From: Dehalococcoidia bacterium
GTDB lineage: Bacteria > Chloroflexota > Dehalococcoidia > Lucifugimonadales > SHYT01
Reading direction: 5' to 3'
Assembly: GCA_009692665.1 (NCBI GenBank)
Contig: SHYT01000003.1
Span: 62,001 to 126,000 of the forward strand
DNA: 64,000 nucleotides
Position numbers and translations under genes: made by a program. Numbering within the stretch: position 1 is the stretch's first letter; each line of letters opens with the position of its first letter. Of the stretch, positions 21,375 to 31,983 are shown in pieces. The notes under the pieces were generated by a model, which worked only from the letters and a program-made list of their open reading frames with translations, was not told where the DNA came from and did no database searches.

Positions 21375-21610
21375 CCCTTAGTAGGCTGTCGCAATCTCCA
21401 CGTAAGCATCCGGCTTCTGTGAAGACGCCAATTGACTCCGAAGTCATCTTGCTTGTCCACCGCTAACGAGTTGCCAATTGTTGAAAGGTGGATGACTTCT
21501 GCTGAGGGGCGCCAGTGAAGTCGGTCACGTTGGTATGCTATAATCTTGCGGCGGGTTGAGAAGCCCGAATGGTATCCTTTTGCGTAATTGATGATTCCCG
21601 AGGAGGCCCC

Positions 21611-21943
21611 TTGGCAAACACGTATGATTTGACGATTGTTTTTAATCCTGCGGCTGCGGAGGATCGCGTGGCGGCGGTCATGGATCGTGTGCAACGTATC
21701 ATCACGGAGCAGTCTGGCAGCATCCTCAAGCAGGAAAATCAGGGCATCAAAAAGCTGTCCTACCCCATTAAGCACCTGCAAGAGGGCAACTACATGTATA
21801 CGCAGTTCCAGGGCGGCCCCCAGACTGGCCATGAGCTGTCCACCAACCTGCGCGTCAGCGACGATGTGATGCGCTATCTGGTGGTGGACACACATGTCAA
21901 ACGGCCAAAGCCATTCAAACTTCGCCGCAGAAAGCCGCAGTAG
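21611..21943 (+). CDS. rpsF: 30S ribosomal protein S6 (TTG start)
   Basis: GAGGAGG SD, TTG; (M)ANTYDLTIVFNPAA...; precedes ssb and rpsR. Confidence 0.92.
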   Translation: MANTYDLTIVFNPAAAEDRVAAVMDRVQRIITEQSGSILKQENQGIKKLSYPIKHLQEGNYMYTQFQGGPQTGHELSTNLRVSDDVMRYLVVDTHVKRPKPFKLRRRKPQ

Positions 21944-21946
21944 CAC

Positions 21947-22360
21947 GTGGTTGGCCATATCCGCATCATTGTTATAGGACGCGTAGGCACCGACCCTGAA
22001 ATGCGGTATTCCGCGCAGGGGGTGGCGCGCACCACCTTTCGTTTCGCCAGCAGTCGCTATGTAAATACCCCCGGTGGCGAGCGGCAGGAGGAAACGGAGT
22101 GGTTCACCGTGGTGGCCTTCCGGCAACTAGCGGAGCAAGCCAACCAGTTCCTGGTAAAAGGGCAGCGCGCATACGTTGAGGGTCGCCTTCATTCGCGGTC
22201 ATACGAAGCCAACGACGGCAAAGCGCGCTTCGTTAACGAGATTGTCGCCGACCGCATCCTGTTCCTTGATCGGGCAAGCACGAGCGGGCCTGGCGTCGAA
22301 GGCTCTCCTGCACCAGCGCCGGAAGCTGGCCAGGTGGAGGCGGAGGACCTGCCGTTCTAG
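21947..22360 (+). CDS. ssb: Single-stranded DNA-binding protein (GTG start)
   Basis: IVIGRVGTDPEMRYSAQGVARTTFRFAS; acidic tail EDLPF. Confidence 0.96.
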   Translation: MVGHIRIIVIGRVGTDPEMRYSAQGVARTTFRFASSRYVNTPGGERQEETEWFTVVAFRQLAEQANQFLVKGQRAYVEGRLHSRSYEANDGKARFVNEIVADRILFLDRASTSGPGVEGSPAPAPEAGQVEAEDLPF

Positions 22361-22480
22361 CATATCCCTGCCTTTATTCCCAGCGTGCCTTAGAGTAAGT
22401 CCCTTGGCATGGAATACAGTTGGCGCATCAGGTACGGGCACTGAGTCTTTGCAATCACCAGAACTTGAGGAGAGCAACAT

Positions 22481-23014
22481 ATGACCACGCGACCGAGCGG
22501 AGCAGGCGGAGGATCAGGACCACGCAGGTTTGGGCCTCCAGGCGCTGGCGGACCATCCTCCGGTGGCGCTGGCGGCGGGCCAGGCGGCGTCAGGCCGCGT
22601 ACGGGCCGCGGCCGTAGGTTTTTTCCGCCACGCCGCAAAGTGTGTCAGTTCTGCATTGACCACGTTCCATCCATTGATTATAAGGACGGGGGCCGTCTTC
22701 GCAGATACCTGTCGGAGCGCGCACGCATTGAGCCCCGGCGCAAGACCGGCACGTGTGCTAAGCATCAGCGCGCCCTGGCCGTGGCTATCAAACGCGCACG
22801 GCACCTTGGGCTGCTGCCGTTCATTGGCACCATCCAGAGCGAGTTCCATCGTGAGCGTCCACCGCGTGACTTTGGGCCGCGTAACTTTGGGCCGCGTCCA
22901 CCAATGGACCAACAAATGCAGCCACCCATTGAGCCTCCCGCAATGACGGACACGGCGGTGCCAGCACCTGGAGCCGAGCCCGCCGCGGTGGGCCCGGCTC
23001 CAGCACAAGGCTAA
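22481..23014 (+). CDS. rpsR: 30S ribosomal protein S18 with long N- and C-terminal extensions
   Basis: [61 protein letters not shown]. Confidence 0.93.
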   Translation: MTTRPSGAGGGSGPRRFGPPGAGGPSSGGAGGGPGGVRPRTGRGRRFFPPRRKVCQFCIDHVPSIDYKDGGRLRRYLSERARIEPRRKTGTCAKHQRALAVAIKRARHLGLLPFIGTIQSEFHRERPPRDFGPRNFGPRPPMDQQMQPPIEPPAMTDTAVPAPGAEPAAVGPAPAQG

Positions 23015-23073
23015 GCGTCGATTCGCATTACTCTTCTATCTAACTTGCACAGCGTGGTTAGGGGTTAGGGCGT

Positions 23074-24168
23074 ATGGCACAACGAGGCAAGGCAGTAGCG
23101 GCAAAGAATACGGCCCGCACCGAAACGCGAGCCGGTACCCGGCGGCTCTCCAGACGCGCTCAGACGGAGCAGCGCAACATCAGGCGCTTTCTGGTTATAG
23201 CCATCATAGGCCTTGTTGCCATTCTCACTATTCCGGCCGTTGGCTACTACATCACCATCATTGGCCCCACCCGGGAAATGGTGGTCAAGGTGAACGATAC
23301 TAAGTACACCCTGGGCTACCTGCTGAAGATTCTGCGCAGCTATCAGTACACCAGTAGCGGCTCCTTAGACTTGTCCCGTGTGCCCTTTGACGTGGTGCAC
23401 CTTATCGAAGAGAACGAGTTGGCACGGCAGTTTGCGCCTACACTAAACATTACGGTCACTGATGCAGAGGTGGCCGCAGACATTCGCAAGACTCTTATGG
23501 GCAAACCAAAACCAGGCGATACCACCGCACAAGACCAGCTTGACCGCGAATTTAAGGAGCGGTACCGCAACATGCTCACCGCAAGCAAGCTGAGCGAAGC
23601 CGAGCACCGTGAACTGGTACGCAGCAGCCTTCTCCGCGATCGGGTCACCGAGCGCGTCAGCACAGATATTGCGACCGTAGGGCCGCAGTACCACATGTAC
23701 GCGATCACCTTCGACAGCGAGGCGCGTGCCAAGGAGGCGAAAGCCGAATTTGAACGCGGGCTCGCGTTCAAAGACCTGGTCGCCAAGTACTCCACAGAAA
23801 CAGAAGCGGTGCGCAAAGAGGGCGCGGTTGGTTGGTTCGCGCGTGGGCTGTCCAGTTCGCTTGACGACCTTGCGGACAAACTTGCGGTGAACCAGCTCTC
23901 TGACATCACCCAAAACAACACGCCCGCTGCTCCCGGCCAGCCCGGCAAGGTGCAGTACAGCATGTTCATGATCAGAGAGAAGGCGGACGCCAGAGAGCTC
24001 ACAGACGACCAGAAGAGCCAGTTCAAGCAGCAGGCGTTCCAGAAGTGGCTCAACGAGCAGCGCACCAAGAGTGTGGTGGAAACCAAGTTTGGTTCTGACC
24101 AGTACACCTGGGTTGTCCAGCAGCTTCAAAAGAGCGCGCCCAGGCGGCCCCAGGCGCCCCAAGGCTAG
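23074..24168 (+). CDS. SurA/PpiC-type peptidyl-prolyl isomerase, membrane-anchored
   Basis: N-terminal TM helix; FKDLVAKYSTETEAVRKEGAVGWFARG parvulin-like region. Confidence 0.8.
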   Translation: MAQRGKAVAAKNTARTETRAGTRRLSRRAQTEQRNIRRFLVIAIIGLVAILTIPAVGYYITIIGPTREMVVKVNDTKYTLGYLLKILRSYQYTSSGSLDLSRVPFDVVHLIEENELARQFAPTLNITVTDAEVAADIRKTLMGKPKPGDTTAQDQLDREFKERYRNMLTASKLSEAEHRELVRSSLLRDRVTERVSTDIATVGPQYHMYAITFDSEARAKEAKAEFERGLAFKDLVAKYSTETEAVRKEGAVGWFARGLSSSLDDLADKLAVNQLSDITQNNTPAAPGQPGKVQYSMFMIREKADARELTDDQKSQFKQQAFQKWLNEQRTKSVVETKFGSDQYTWVVQQLQKSAPRRPQAPQG

Positions 24169-24176
24169 GGCGCAGC

Positions 24177-25490
24177 GTGGCGGCCAAAGAGATAGGTATT
24201 GGCCTGCTAGGCCTAGGCGTTGTTGGCTCGGGCGTTGCCGAGAGCCTGCTTTCCAACCACGCGAACTTGGCGCGGCGTGTGGGCGCTCCCGTCGCCCTCC
24301 GCGGCGCAGTAGTCCGCGACGTCAAGAAGCATCAGACTACCCGCTCCTGGCCTTTTCCTTTGTACACCGATGCCTCCAAGGTGCTGAACGCGCCGGACGT
24401 CGACATTGTCATTGAGGTCATGGGTGGCGAGCAGCCTGCGCTGAGCTACATGGAGCGCGCACTGCGTGCAGGCAAGCACGTGGTCACTGCCAACAAAGAG
24501 GTGATGGCCAAGCACGGCCCGCACCTGCTGGCCCTGGCACGCGAGATGGATCGCACGCTCAGCTTTGAGGCCAGTGTTGGCGGCGGCATTCCCATAATCG
24601 GCCCGCTCCAGCGCGACCTGCTGGCGAATGATTTGGTGTCTATCCGCGCCATCATCAACGGCACCACCAACTACATCCTTTCCAAGATGGCAAATGAGGG
24701 GATGGACTACAGCGTTGCGCTCAAGCAGGCACAACAGCTCGGGTTTGCTGAGGCTGACCCCACGAACGACGTGGAAGGCATCGACGCATCCTACAAGCTG
24801 GCGGTGCTTGCCAGTCTGGCGTTCCACACACGCGTGACCGCCACGGATGTGCCGCACGAGGGGATTACAAAGCTGCGCGCCAAGGACTTCCAATACGCGC
24901 GTGAGCTTGGCTACGCTATCAAGCTACTGGCCATCGCCACGCGTGAGAACGGCAGTGTGTGCGTGCGCGTGCACCCAACCATGCTGCCACAGGAAATGCT
25001 GCTGGCAAAGGTAGACGGTGCGTACAACGCCATCGAAGTGAAGGGCGAGCTGACCGGCACGCTCACATTCCACGGCCTGGGCGCTGGCTCCAAGCCAACT
25101 GCCAGTGCCGTGCTTGGCGACGTGGTCAACATCGCCCGCGCTCTTGCCGCCGGTGGCAGAAGCCCGTCACTGCTCACGCCTGAGGACTCAATGAGTGGCC
25201 AGGGCGCCACGCTGCGGAGTATGTCCGAGCTGTATCTGCGCTACTACCTGCGGCTAAACGTGCTGGACCGCGCCGGTGTGCTCGCCCAAATCGCCAGCGT
25301 GCTTGGCGAAGGGGGTATCAGCATCGCGTCGGTCATCCAGAAAGATACCGACGCCGTGGCCGGCACCGCAGAACTGATCTTCACGACGCATCCGGCCCAA
25401 GAAGCTCGGATGCGAGATGCGCTGAAGCGCATTGCGCAACTGCCGGTCATTAAAGAAGTTAGCAACGTAGTCCGAATGGAGCCCATCTAA
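24177..25490 (+). CDS. hom: Homoserine dehydrogenase with ACT domain (GTG start)
   Basis: IGLLGLGVVGSGV, VVTANKEVMAKHG, EASVGGGIPII, INGTTNYIL. Confidence 0.96.
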   Translation: MAAKEIGIGLLGLGVVGSGVAESLLSNHANLARRVGAPVALRGAVVRDVKKHQTTRSWPFPLYTDASKVLNAPDVDIVIEVMGGEQPALSYMERALRAGKHVVTANKEVMAKHGPHLLALAREMDRTLSFEASVGGGIPIIGPLQRDLLANDLVSIRAIINGTTNYILSKMANEGMDYSVALKQAQQLGFAEADPTNDVEGIDASYKLAVLASLAFHTRVTATDVPHEGITKLRAKDFQYARELGYAIKLLAIATRENGSVCVRVHPTMLPQEMLLAKVDGAYNAIEVKGELTGTLTFHGLGAGSKPTASAVLGDVVNIARALAAGGRSPSLLTPEDSMSGQGATLRSMSELYLRYYLRLNVLDRAGVLAQIASVLGEGGISIASVIQKDTDAVAGTAELIFTTHPAQEARMRDALKRIAQLPVIKEVSNVVRMEPI

Positions 25491-25672
25491 CATGAGACTC
25501 GCTGCGCATCCAAGCAAAGCGGGAATTGTAGAGGGTGGCTGCTTCCATTTTTGCGGTCGCATCGGCCTGGTACGAACCGGGCTCTGGCATTTCATCAGAG
25601 CTAGGTTTGCTGGGCGGTAACCTGGCTTGCGTTGCATACTCGCACAGGTGACAATGGTGCGCAGAGGGAAGC

Positions 25673-26734
25673 ATGGCACAGAGCCTTCTTGAGAAATACA
25701 GCGCCTACCTGCCTCTGAATGACCGCACGCCGATGATTACGCTGGGCGAGGGCAACACCCCTCTAGTGAAGTCGGAGAGCATTGGCAAAGAGTTGGGCGC
25801 AGAGGTCTACTTCAAGCTGGAAGGGTGCAACCCTACCGGCTCGTTTAAGGACCGCGGTATGGTCATGGCCATTGCCAAGGCGCTGGAAGCCGGCAGCCGG
25901 TTCATCGCATGTGCATCCACAGGCAACACCAGCGCTTCCGCCGCAGCGTATGGCGCACATTACGGGCTCACCACACTGGTGCTTGTGCCAAAGGGCAACA
26001 TCGCGTCCGGCAAGCTGGCGCAGGCCATCGCCTACGGCGCGCACATCCTCGCCATTTCAGGCAACTTCGACCGTGCGTTACAGCTGGTGCAGACACTCGC
26101 GTCCCGCTACCCCATCACGCTGGTCAACTCGGTGAACCCGTTCCGGCTGGAGGGGCAGAAGACTGGCGCCTTTGAGATTGTGGACGCGCTTGGTGAAGCG
26201 CCGGACTACCTGTGCATCCCGGTCGGGAATGCGGGCAACATTACGGCATACTGGCGCGGCTTTCGGCACTATAACCAGGCGGGCAAATCGGCTCGCCTGC
26301 CCAAGATGATGGGCTTTCAGGCGGAAGGCGCCGCGCCCATTGTAATGGGCCATCCCGTGGAAAACCCGCAGACCATCGCGTCAGCCATCAAAATCGGTAA
26401 CCCGGCAAGCTGGCAATTCGCCGTTGCCGCGCGCGACGAATCAGGCGGGCGCATTGAAGCGGTGAGTGATGAGGAGATCCTGGAAGCGTACAAACTGATA
26501 GCGCGCAAGGAGGGCATCTTCTGTGAGCCTGCGTCCGCCGCGTCCGTGGCCGGCCTCATGAAGCTGGCCCGCGAGGGCGTGAACTTGCGGGGCAAGAAGG
26601 TGGTCTGCATCCTGACGGGCAACGGTCTGAAGGACCCTGAATTGGCGCAGCAGATTGCGGACATCCCCTTGCAAGAGGTCTCAGCTGATTTGGAATCCGT
26701 AGAGGAAGCCGTCTCCAGCCTCTGGGGTCGCTGA
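25673..26734 (+). CDS. thrC: Threonine synthase
   Basis: EGCNPTGSFKDRGM, ACASTGNTSASAAAY, VGNAGNITAYWRGF. Confidence 0.96.
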   Translation: MAQSLLEKYSAYLPLNDRTPMITLGEGNTPLVKSESIGKELGAEVYFKLEGCNPTGSFKDRGMVMAIAKALEAGSRFIACASTGNTSASAAAYGAHYGLTTLVLVPKGNIASGKLAQAIAYGAHILAISGNFDRALQLVQTLASRYPITLVNSVNPFRLEGQKTGAFEIVDALGEAPDYLCIPVGNAGNITAYWRGFRHYNQAGKSARLPKMMGFQAEGAAPIVMGHPVENPQTIASAIKIGNPASWQFAVAARDESGGRIEAVSDEEILEAYKLIARKEGIFCEPASAASVAGLMKLAREGVNLRGKKVVCILTGNGLKDPELAQQIADIPLQEVSADLESVEEAVSSLWGR

Positions 26735-26927
26735 TGTCTGCGCGTCGCTGAGGAAGCGGCGTGGCGTCCTGTGAAAAAAACGAATCGCCGCAGTACGGCG
26801 GCTCTGCATCCCAACCCACTGCTTCCGCATCACAATCACAGTCAACTTGAATATTGCCCGGTATACACGAAGGCACGCGCCCGTATACTTGAAGGAGACC
26901 CTCGTTGCTCAGTGCAGGAACTAGCTC

Positions 26928-27926
26928 ATGACCTTGCAGGTGACCCAGGGAACCTTCAATTCGGTGCGGGATATCTGGAAGGAGCTCCTCCCAACCTGCG
27001 CGGCCAACACCATTTTCCTAACGCCCCTCTGGCAGCAGACGTGGTGGGAGACGCTTGGCTCTATGGAGGGCGCAAGCGCTGGGCGTGAGCTGCTGCTTCT
27101 GGTAGTCCAGTGTGCGGGGCAGCCGATTGGTCTGGCGCCGCTGCAGCGCATGGGCAGCACCATCGCGTTCCTGGGCGATACCGATGTGTTTGATTATCAC
27201 GATTTTATCTTTAAGCATGGCGAAGAGAAAGACTTCTACAGCGCACTCTGTAGCCACCTGAGCACGCTGGCATGGGACCATCTGTATTTTCCATCGGTGC
27301 CGCAGGAGTCGCCCACGCTCCAGTTTTTACCGGAAGAGGCGAAGCGTTTGGGCTGGCAATGTACCATTGAGCAAGAAGATGTGGCCCCTGGGCTTTCCCT
27401 CCCCAAGACCTGGGATGACTATCTCGCCAACAACCTCAACAAGAAAGACCGCCACGAACTCCGTCGCAAGATGCGGCGCCTCTTCTCCACCGGCGAACCC
27501 AAGTTCCAGACCGTTTCCGACCCGCAACCTCTTGCTGACTACCTCACCCGTTTTCTGGACCTTATGCGCGCAGGACGTGAGGACAAACGCACGTTCTTAA
27601 CGCCGGAGCGTGAAATATTCTTCCGTGCCATCTGCGGCGCCGCTGCGAGCGCGGGCATGCTGCGGCTGCACTTCCTGGAGCTACAGGGGAAGGCCGTAGC
27701 CGCCGCGATTTCGTTCGATTACAACGGGTGTCGGCTGCTCTATAACAGCGGCTTTTCTCCAGAGCACGCATCGTTGAGCGTGGGCTTGCTCATGAAAGCG
27801 ATGTCTGTGCAAGAGGCTATCGAAAAGGGGATGTCGTATTACGACTTCCTGCGCGGGAACGAGCCGTACAAGTACGACCTGGGTGGCAAAGACCGCGCAG
27901 TGTACCGGATCAATATATGGCGCTAA
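26928..27926 (+). CDS. GNAT-fold acetyltransferase (BioF2/CelD/FemAB-like)
   Basis: KDRHELRRKMRRLF...YDFLRGNEPYKYDLGGKDR motif typical of this family. Confidence 0.8.
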   Translation: MTLQVTQGTFNSVRDIWKELLPTCAANTIFLTPLWQQTWWETLGSMEGASAGRELLLLVVQCAGQPIGLAPLQRMGSTIAFLGDTDVFDYHDFIFKHGEEKDFYSALCSHLSTLAWDHLYFPSVPQESPTLQFLPEEAKRLGWQCTIEQEDVAPGLSLPKTWDDYLANNLNKKDRHELRRKMRRLFSTGEPKFQTVSDPQPLADYLTRFLDLMRAGREDKRTFLTPEREIFFRAICGAAASAGMLRLHFLELQGKAVAAAISFDYNGCRLLYNSGFSPEHASLSVGLLMKAMSVQEAIEKGMSYYDFLRGNEPYKYDLGGKDRAVYRINIWR

Positions 27927-27958
27927 CGCGCCACACTGGAAGAAAGAAGGCGAATTCG

Positions 27959-29176
27959 ATGCGTGCGGCTGTGATCAGCTTTCACACCTGCCCGTTGGAT
28001 GCGCCTGGCGAGAAGAACGCCGGGGGCATGAACGTCTACGTCCGCCGCCTGGCGCAGGAGCTGGGCGCGCTGGGCTGCCGGACTGATATCTTCACGCGCA
28101 AGCACGGCCACGAGCACCAGCCCATCGAAGAGATTGGCGAGGGAGCGCGGGTCATTCACATTCCCGCCGGCCCAGTCACGACTCCCAAAGAAGGTTTGTA
28201 TGATTTCGTCCCGGGTTTTACGCTTGGCGTTTTGCAGTTTGCGGAGCGCAATGGCCTGCGCTATGACGCCATCCATGCGCACTATTGGCTATCCGGTGTG
28301 GCCGCGCTGCAGCTGCGTGCGGCGTGGAATGCGCCGGTGATCGCCACGTTCCACACGCTTGCGGAGATTAAGAAGCAGGCGCGGTTGGGAGAAAGCGAAC
28401 CCGATATTCGCATTGAGCAGGAGAGGCGCATCATCGCGGAGGCGGATGCACTCCTCGTCTCCACCAGCCACGAGCAGATAGCCCTGGAACGCCTGTACGA
28501 AGTGCAGCCCGCCAAGGTGCTGGTGCTGCCGCCGGGTGTTGATACGGAGCTCTTCCGGCCCGTTGAACGCACCGCAGCGCATGATGCTCTGGGCCTGAAC
28601 GGGCGGCGGCACATGCTCCTGTTTGTGGGAAGACTTGATCCGCTCAAGGGGCTGGACATTGTCCTTGAGGCAATGGCGCTCCTGGAAGACCACGACGACG
28701 TGGAGCTTGTAGTTGTCGGCGGTGAGCAGGAAGGTAAGTCGGAGACAGTGCGCCTTCGTCGTGTCGCGGATGTGCTCGGCCTTGGCGACCACGTGCGGTT
28801 CGTTGGCATGGTTCCACATGAGGAGTTGCCCTATTACTACAGCGCCGCCGAGGCGCTGGTGATGCCCTCATACTATGAGAGCTTTGGGCTTGTGGCGCTG
28901 GAGGCGATGGCCTGCGGCACGCCCGTGGTGGCGGCGCGCGTGGGCGGACTGCCCACTATAGTGCGTGACGGCGAAACTGGCTTCCTGGTGCCCTGGCACT
29001 GCCCGGAACCGTTCTCCCAGCGCATCGAGATGCTGCTGACCAACAAGGGCCTGCGCGATTCTATGGGCCGCGCGGCGCGTGAGCGAGCGGCGCTGAGGGA
29101 TTGGAACACGGTAGCTCAGGAAACCTTGGCGCTCTATGCGGAGGTCGCGCACACGCGGCGCTCACGCAACGCGTAG
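27959..29176 (+). CDS. Glycosyltransferase family 4, MshA/sucrose-synthase-like
   Basis: [61 protein letters not shown]. Confidence 0.88.
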   Translation: MRAAVISFHTCPLDAPGEKNAGGMNVYVRRLAQELGALGCRTDIFTRKHGHEHQPIEEIGEGARVIHIPAGPVTTPKEGLYDFVPGFTLGVLQFAERNGLRYDAIHAHYWLSGVAALQLRAAWNAPVIATFHTLAEIKKQARLGESEPDIRIEQERRIIAEADALLVSTSHEQIALERLYEVQPAKVLVLPPGVDTELFRPVERTAAHDALGLNGRRHMLLFVGRLDPLKGLDIVLEAMALLEDHDDVELVVVGGEQEGKSETVRLRRVADVLGLGDHVRFVGMVPHEELPYYYSAAEALVMPSYYESFGLVALEAMACGTPVVAARVGGLPTIVRDGETGFLVPWHCPEPFSQRIEMLLTNKGLRDSMGRAARERAALRDWNTVAQETLALYAEVAHTRRSRNA

Positions 29177-29205
29177 CCCTCTACAAAATTTCGTGAGGTG
29201 GCTGC

Positions 29206-29898
29206 ATGGAAACTCCCGGCATAGTGCTTGTGGTCTTTGCGCACCCGGATGATGCAGAATTTGGATGCTGTGGCACCATTGCCAAATGGTGCAAAGACGG
29301 CGCTGAGGTGCATTACCTTGTCGCCACCTACGGCGACAAGGGTTCACAGGACCCGGACATGCTGCCGGAGCGGATGGCGATCATCCGTGAAGCGGAGCAG
29401 CGCGCCGCGGCCGCCGTGCTGGGCGTGAAGTCGGTGGAGTTCATGGGCTATCCGGATGGTGAGGTTGAGCCTTCGCGGGAGATGCTGGGCAAGATTGTGC
29501 GCCGCATCCGCCAGGTGAAGCCGGACGTGCTGCTCACCATGGAGCCGCACCCTCGGCTAACCCACTCGCACCGCGACCACCGGATGGTAGGGCTGACCGC
29601 AGAGGATGCATGCTTCCCCTATTGCCGCGATCGCCTCCACTTCCCGGAGCACCTGCGTGAAGGGCTGGAGCCGCACAAAGTCGGCGCTGTCCTTTTTTTC
29701 GGCGGCAGCGATGAGCACCATGAGTTCGTGGACATTTCCGATGTGATGGACACGAAGATCGCGGCCATTAAGAAACACGCCAGCCAGGTGGGCACTCGCG
29801 AGATTGGGCCTCAGCAGTTCGAGCGCGCCAAGGAGATCGGCAAGAAGTTTGGCGTGCAGTACGCCGAAGCATTCCGAAAGATAGAGTTCAGGCGGTAA
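29206..29898 (+). CDS. PIG-L family deacetylase
   Basis: VVFAHPDDAEFGCCGTIAKW; HPRLTHSHRDHRMVG. Confidence 0.92.
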   Translation: METPGIVLVVFAHPDDAEFGCCGTIAKWCKDGAEVHYLVATYGDKGSQDPDMLPERMAIIREAEQRAAAAVLGVKSVEFMGYPDGEVEPSREMLGKIVRRIRQVKPDVLLTMEPHPRLTHSHRDHRMVGLTAEDACFPYCRDRLHFPEHLREGLEPHKVGAVLFFGGSDEHHEFVDISDVMDTKIAAIKKHASQVGTREIGPQQFERAKEIGKKFGVQYAEAFRKIEFRR

Positions 29899-29991
29899 GG
29901 GGTAGCCTGCCGGTGGAAACCGCCAGCGTAGCCGCAATAAGCAAGGCAACGGTGGTACACCGTGAGATGGTAAGATGAGGCGCGTCTCCAA

Positions 29992-31236
29992 GTGGAGATT
30001 GTCGGAGAATTCGCTTTGGCTTTCCGAGCGTTGCGGTACAGCAGCTACCGCTGGTTCTTGTCCAGCAGTTTGTGCCAGGCCTGCGCTATGGGGATGCAGC
30101 AACTCGCGCTGGGCTGGCTGGTGTTACAACTTACTGGCTCCGTTGCGCAGCTTGGCCTGGTTGTGTTTCTGCAGGGGCTTCCAGGTATGGTCCTCATGGT
30201 CTTTGCGGGAGCATTTGCGGACCGGGTTAACCGTAAAACGCTGCTGGTGGTCAGCCAAATACTGCTTACGAGTGTCATCCTCGCGCTAGCCTTACTGTAT
30301 TTTACAGGGGTCATCCAGGTATGGCACATCTACGTGGGCGGTGTGCTTTCAGGCATAGTGCAGGCATTCAATATGCCAGTGCGGACAGCCATTGTTCGGG
30401 ATCTGGTGGACCGCGAAAGCATCATGAATGCCGTGTCCCTCAACAACGCTATCGGGATGCTCTCACGCATCATCGCGCCGGCGGCCGCCGGGTTTATCAT
30501 CGACTGGATCGGCATCGGCCCTGCTCTCTTGATGAACGCTGGCTTCTACACTGGTGGGGTGGTTTGCCAGCTGTTTATGGGCGGACTGCCTCGCCAGTCG
30601 CCAAAAGCCAGCGTTGGGCGTGAAGTCCTTGTTGGCGTGCAGTTCGTGGCGTCGCATCCGCAGCTCTACACGTTTATCTTGCTCACAATGACAATGGGTT
30701 TCTTCGGGCAACCATACATGCAACTGACCCCTGCATATGCCACCACGGTCCTAGGTCTGGGAGCCCAAGGCACAGGCATGCTCCTCACGGCGGGCGGGGT
30801 TGGTGCACTGTGTGGGAGTCTATTACTAGCTGCACTAGGGGATTACAAGTACAAAGAGCGTCTGCTGTGGACTACCATTTTCCTCTACAACGCAAGCCTT
30901 TTCCTGTTCAGCTTGGTGCCAAACTTTGCGCTGGACCTGTTGATCTTGCCCATCGTGGGCTTTGGCGGCACAACCTTCCTGGCGTTGGCGAATATCATGC
31001 TGCAGCTCAACACTCCGCCAGGGCTGTCCGGCCGGGTCCTCAGCATCTGGATGATTGGCGGATCGCTTGTGTCTGTCGGAGCTTTACCCATGGGCATGGT
31101 GGCTAGCGAGTTCGGAATCCGCTTTGCGCTTGGCGGCGGCGCATTTATCTCCATGCTGGTGACCATTGCGCTGGCGCTCCTATACCTTCGTACGCGCAAA
31201 ACAGTACGGCAAGAGCCTCTGCCTTTAGAGGCATAG
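29992..31236 (+). CDS. MFS transporter (GTG start)
   Basis: Twelve-TM pattern; FAGAFADRVNRKTLL motif. Confidence 0.9.
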   Translation: MEIVGEFALAFRALRYSSYRWFLSSSLCQACAMGMQQLALGWLVLQLTGSVAQLGLVVFLQGLPGMVLMVFAGAFADRVNRKTLLVVSQILLTSVILALALLYFTGVIQVWHIYVGGVLSGIVQAFNMPVRTAIVRDLVDRESIMNAVSLNNAIGMLSRIIAPAAAGFIIDWIGIGPALLMNAGFYTGGVVCQLFMGGLPRQSPKASVGREVLVGVQFVASHPQLYTFILLTMTMGFFGQPYMQLTPAYATTVLGLGAQGTGMLLTAGGVGALCGSLLLAALGDYKYKERLLWTTIFLYNASLFLFSLVPNFALDLLILPIVGFGGTTFLALANIMLQLNTPPGLSGRVLSIWMIGGSLVSVGALPMGMVASEFGIRFALGGGAFISMLVTIALALLYLRTRKTVRQEPLPLEA

Positions 31237-31253
31237 CCTTCACACCTATCGTC

Positions 31254-31902
31254 GTGTCACCCTGGAACTATTTCGTCCAGGAGTTCGCCCATGCCGCCTC
31301 CCGTGGGACAGCCTCCAAAAGCCTTCGGAGCACGTCACACCGTCTTGCACAACCACCGCATCTCTCTAATGAAGACGTTCCGTGTCCCTTCCTGCGTACC
31401 CACGCGCGCTACAGCGGCCAGCAAGGCGGCGGTGCGGGCGTCATCGTGCACCAAGAGGGGCTGATAGTGACGAACGGGCGCGTGGTGCCGGCCCGCGTGC
31501 TGGCCATTGAGCGCGAACGTGATCTGGCGGCGCTGACCGTTGACGTCCACGGCCTGACGTCCATCGAGCTTGGGCGACTCAAAGGCGTTGCAGCTTGGGC
31601 AGTACGTCATCGCCATGGGCCATCCGTGGGGCATGACGAACGCAGCCACGGCGGGTGTTGTGGTTGGAGCTGCGGCGCATCCGGGGATTCCGCGCATGGG
31701 GCGTGATTGGGTGGTGGTGAATCTCCACCTGCGCCCCGGTTACTCCGGCGGCCCGCTGTTTGACGACCGCGGCAGGCTCATTGGCATCAACACAATGATG
31801 GCCGTTCACGACGTGGGCATGGTAGTGCCGGTGCACGCAGCCAAGCGGTTCCTGCGGGACACCCTCGCCGTCACGGCAGATGAGTCTGCCGTGACGGTCT
31901 GA
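31254..31902 (+). pseudogene. Trypsin-like (HtrA-type) serine protease remnant: deletion over catalytic His region plus frameshift
   Basis: Frame 1 GGGAGVIVHQEGLIVTN|GRVVPARVLAIERERDLAALTV...SIEL; frame 2 from ~31570 LGDSKALQLGQYVIAMGHPWG...PGYSGGPLFDDRGRLIGIN. Confidence 0.8.
31868..31897. repeat. Perfect 13-bp-stem inverted repeat at the end of the protease remnant
   Basis: CCGTCACGGCAGA-TGAG-TCTGCCGTGACGG. Confidence 0.9.
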
Positions 31903-31983
31903 CGGCAAGAGACATCCGGGCAAAGATGAAAGAGGGCCGCTCCGTGAACGGGGTGTCCTTCTTTTCCGATGCCTCATGATTCC

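Noticed and set aside
25491-25672. Possible second T-box or leader between hom and thrC (contains AGAGGGTGGCTGC)
   Set aside because: No following terminator and no stem-I motifs; the match to the T-box core is too short
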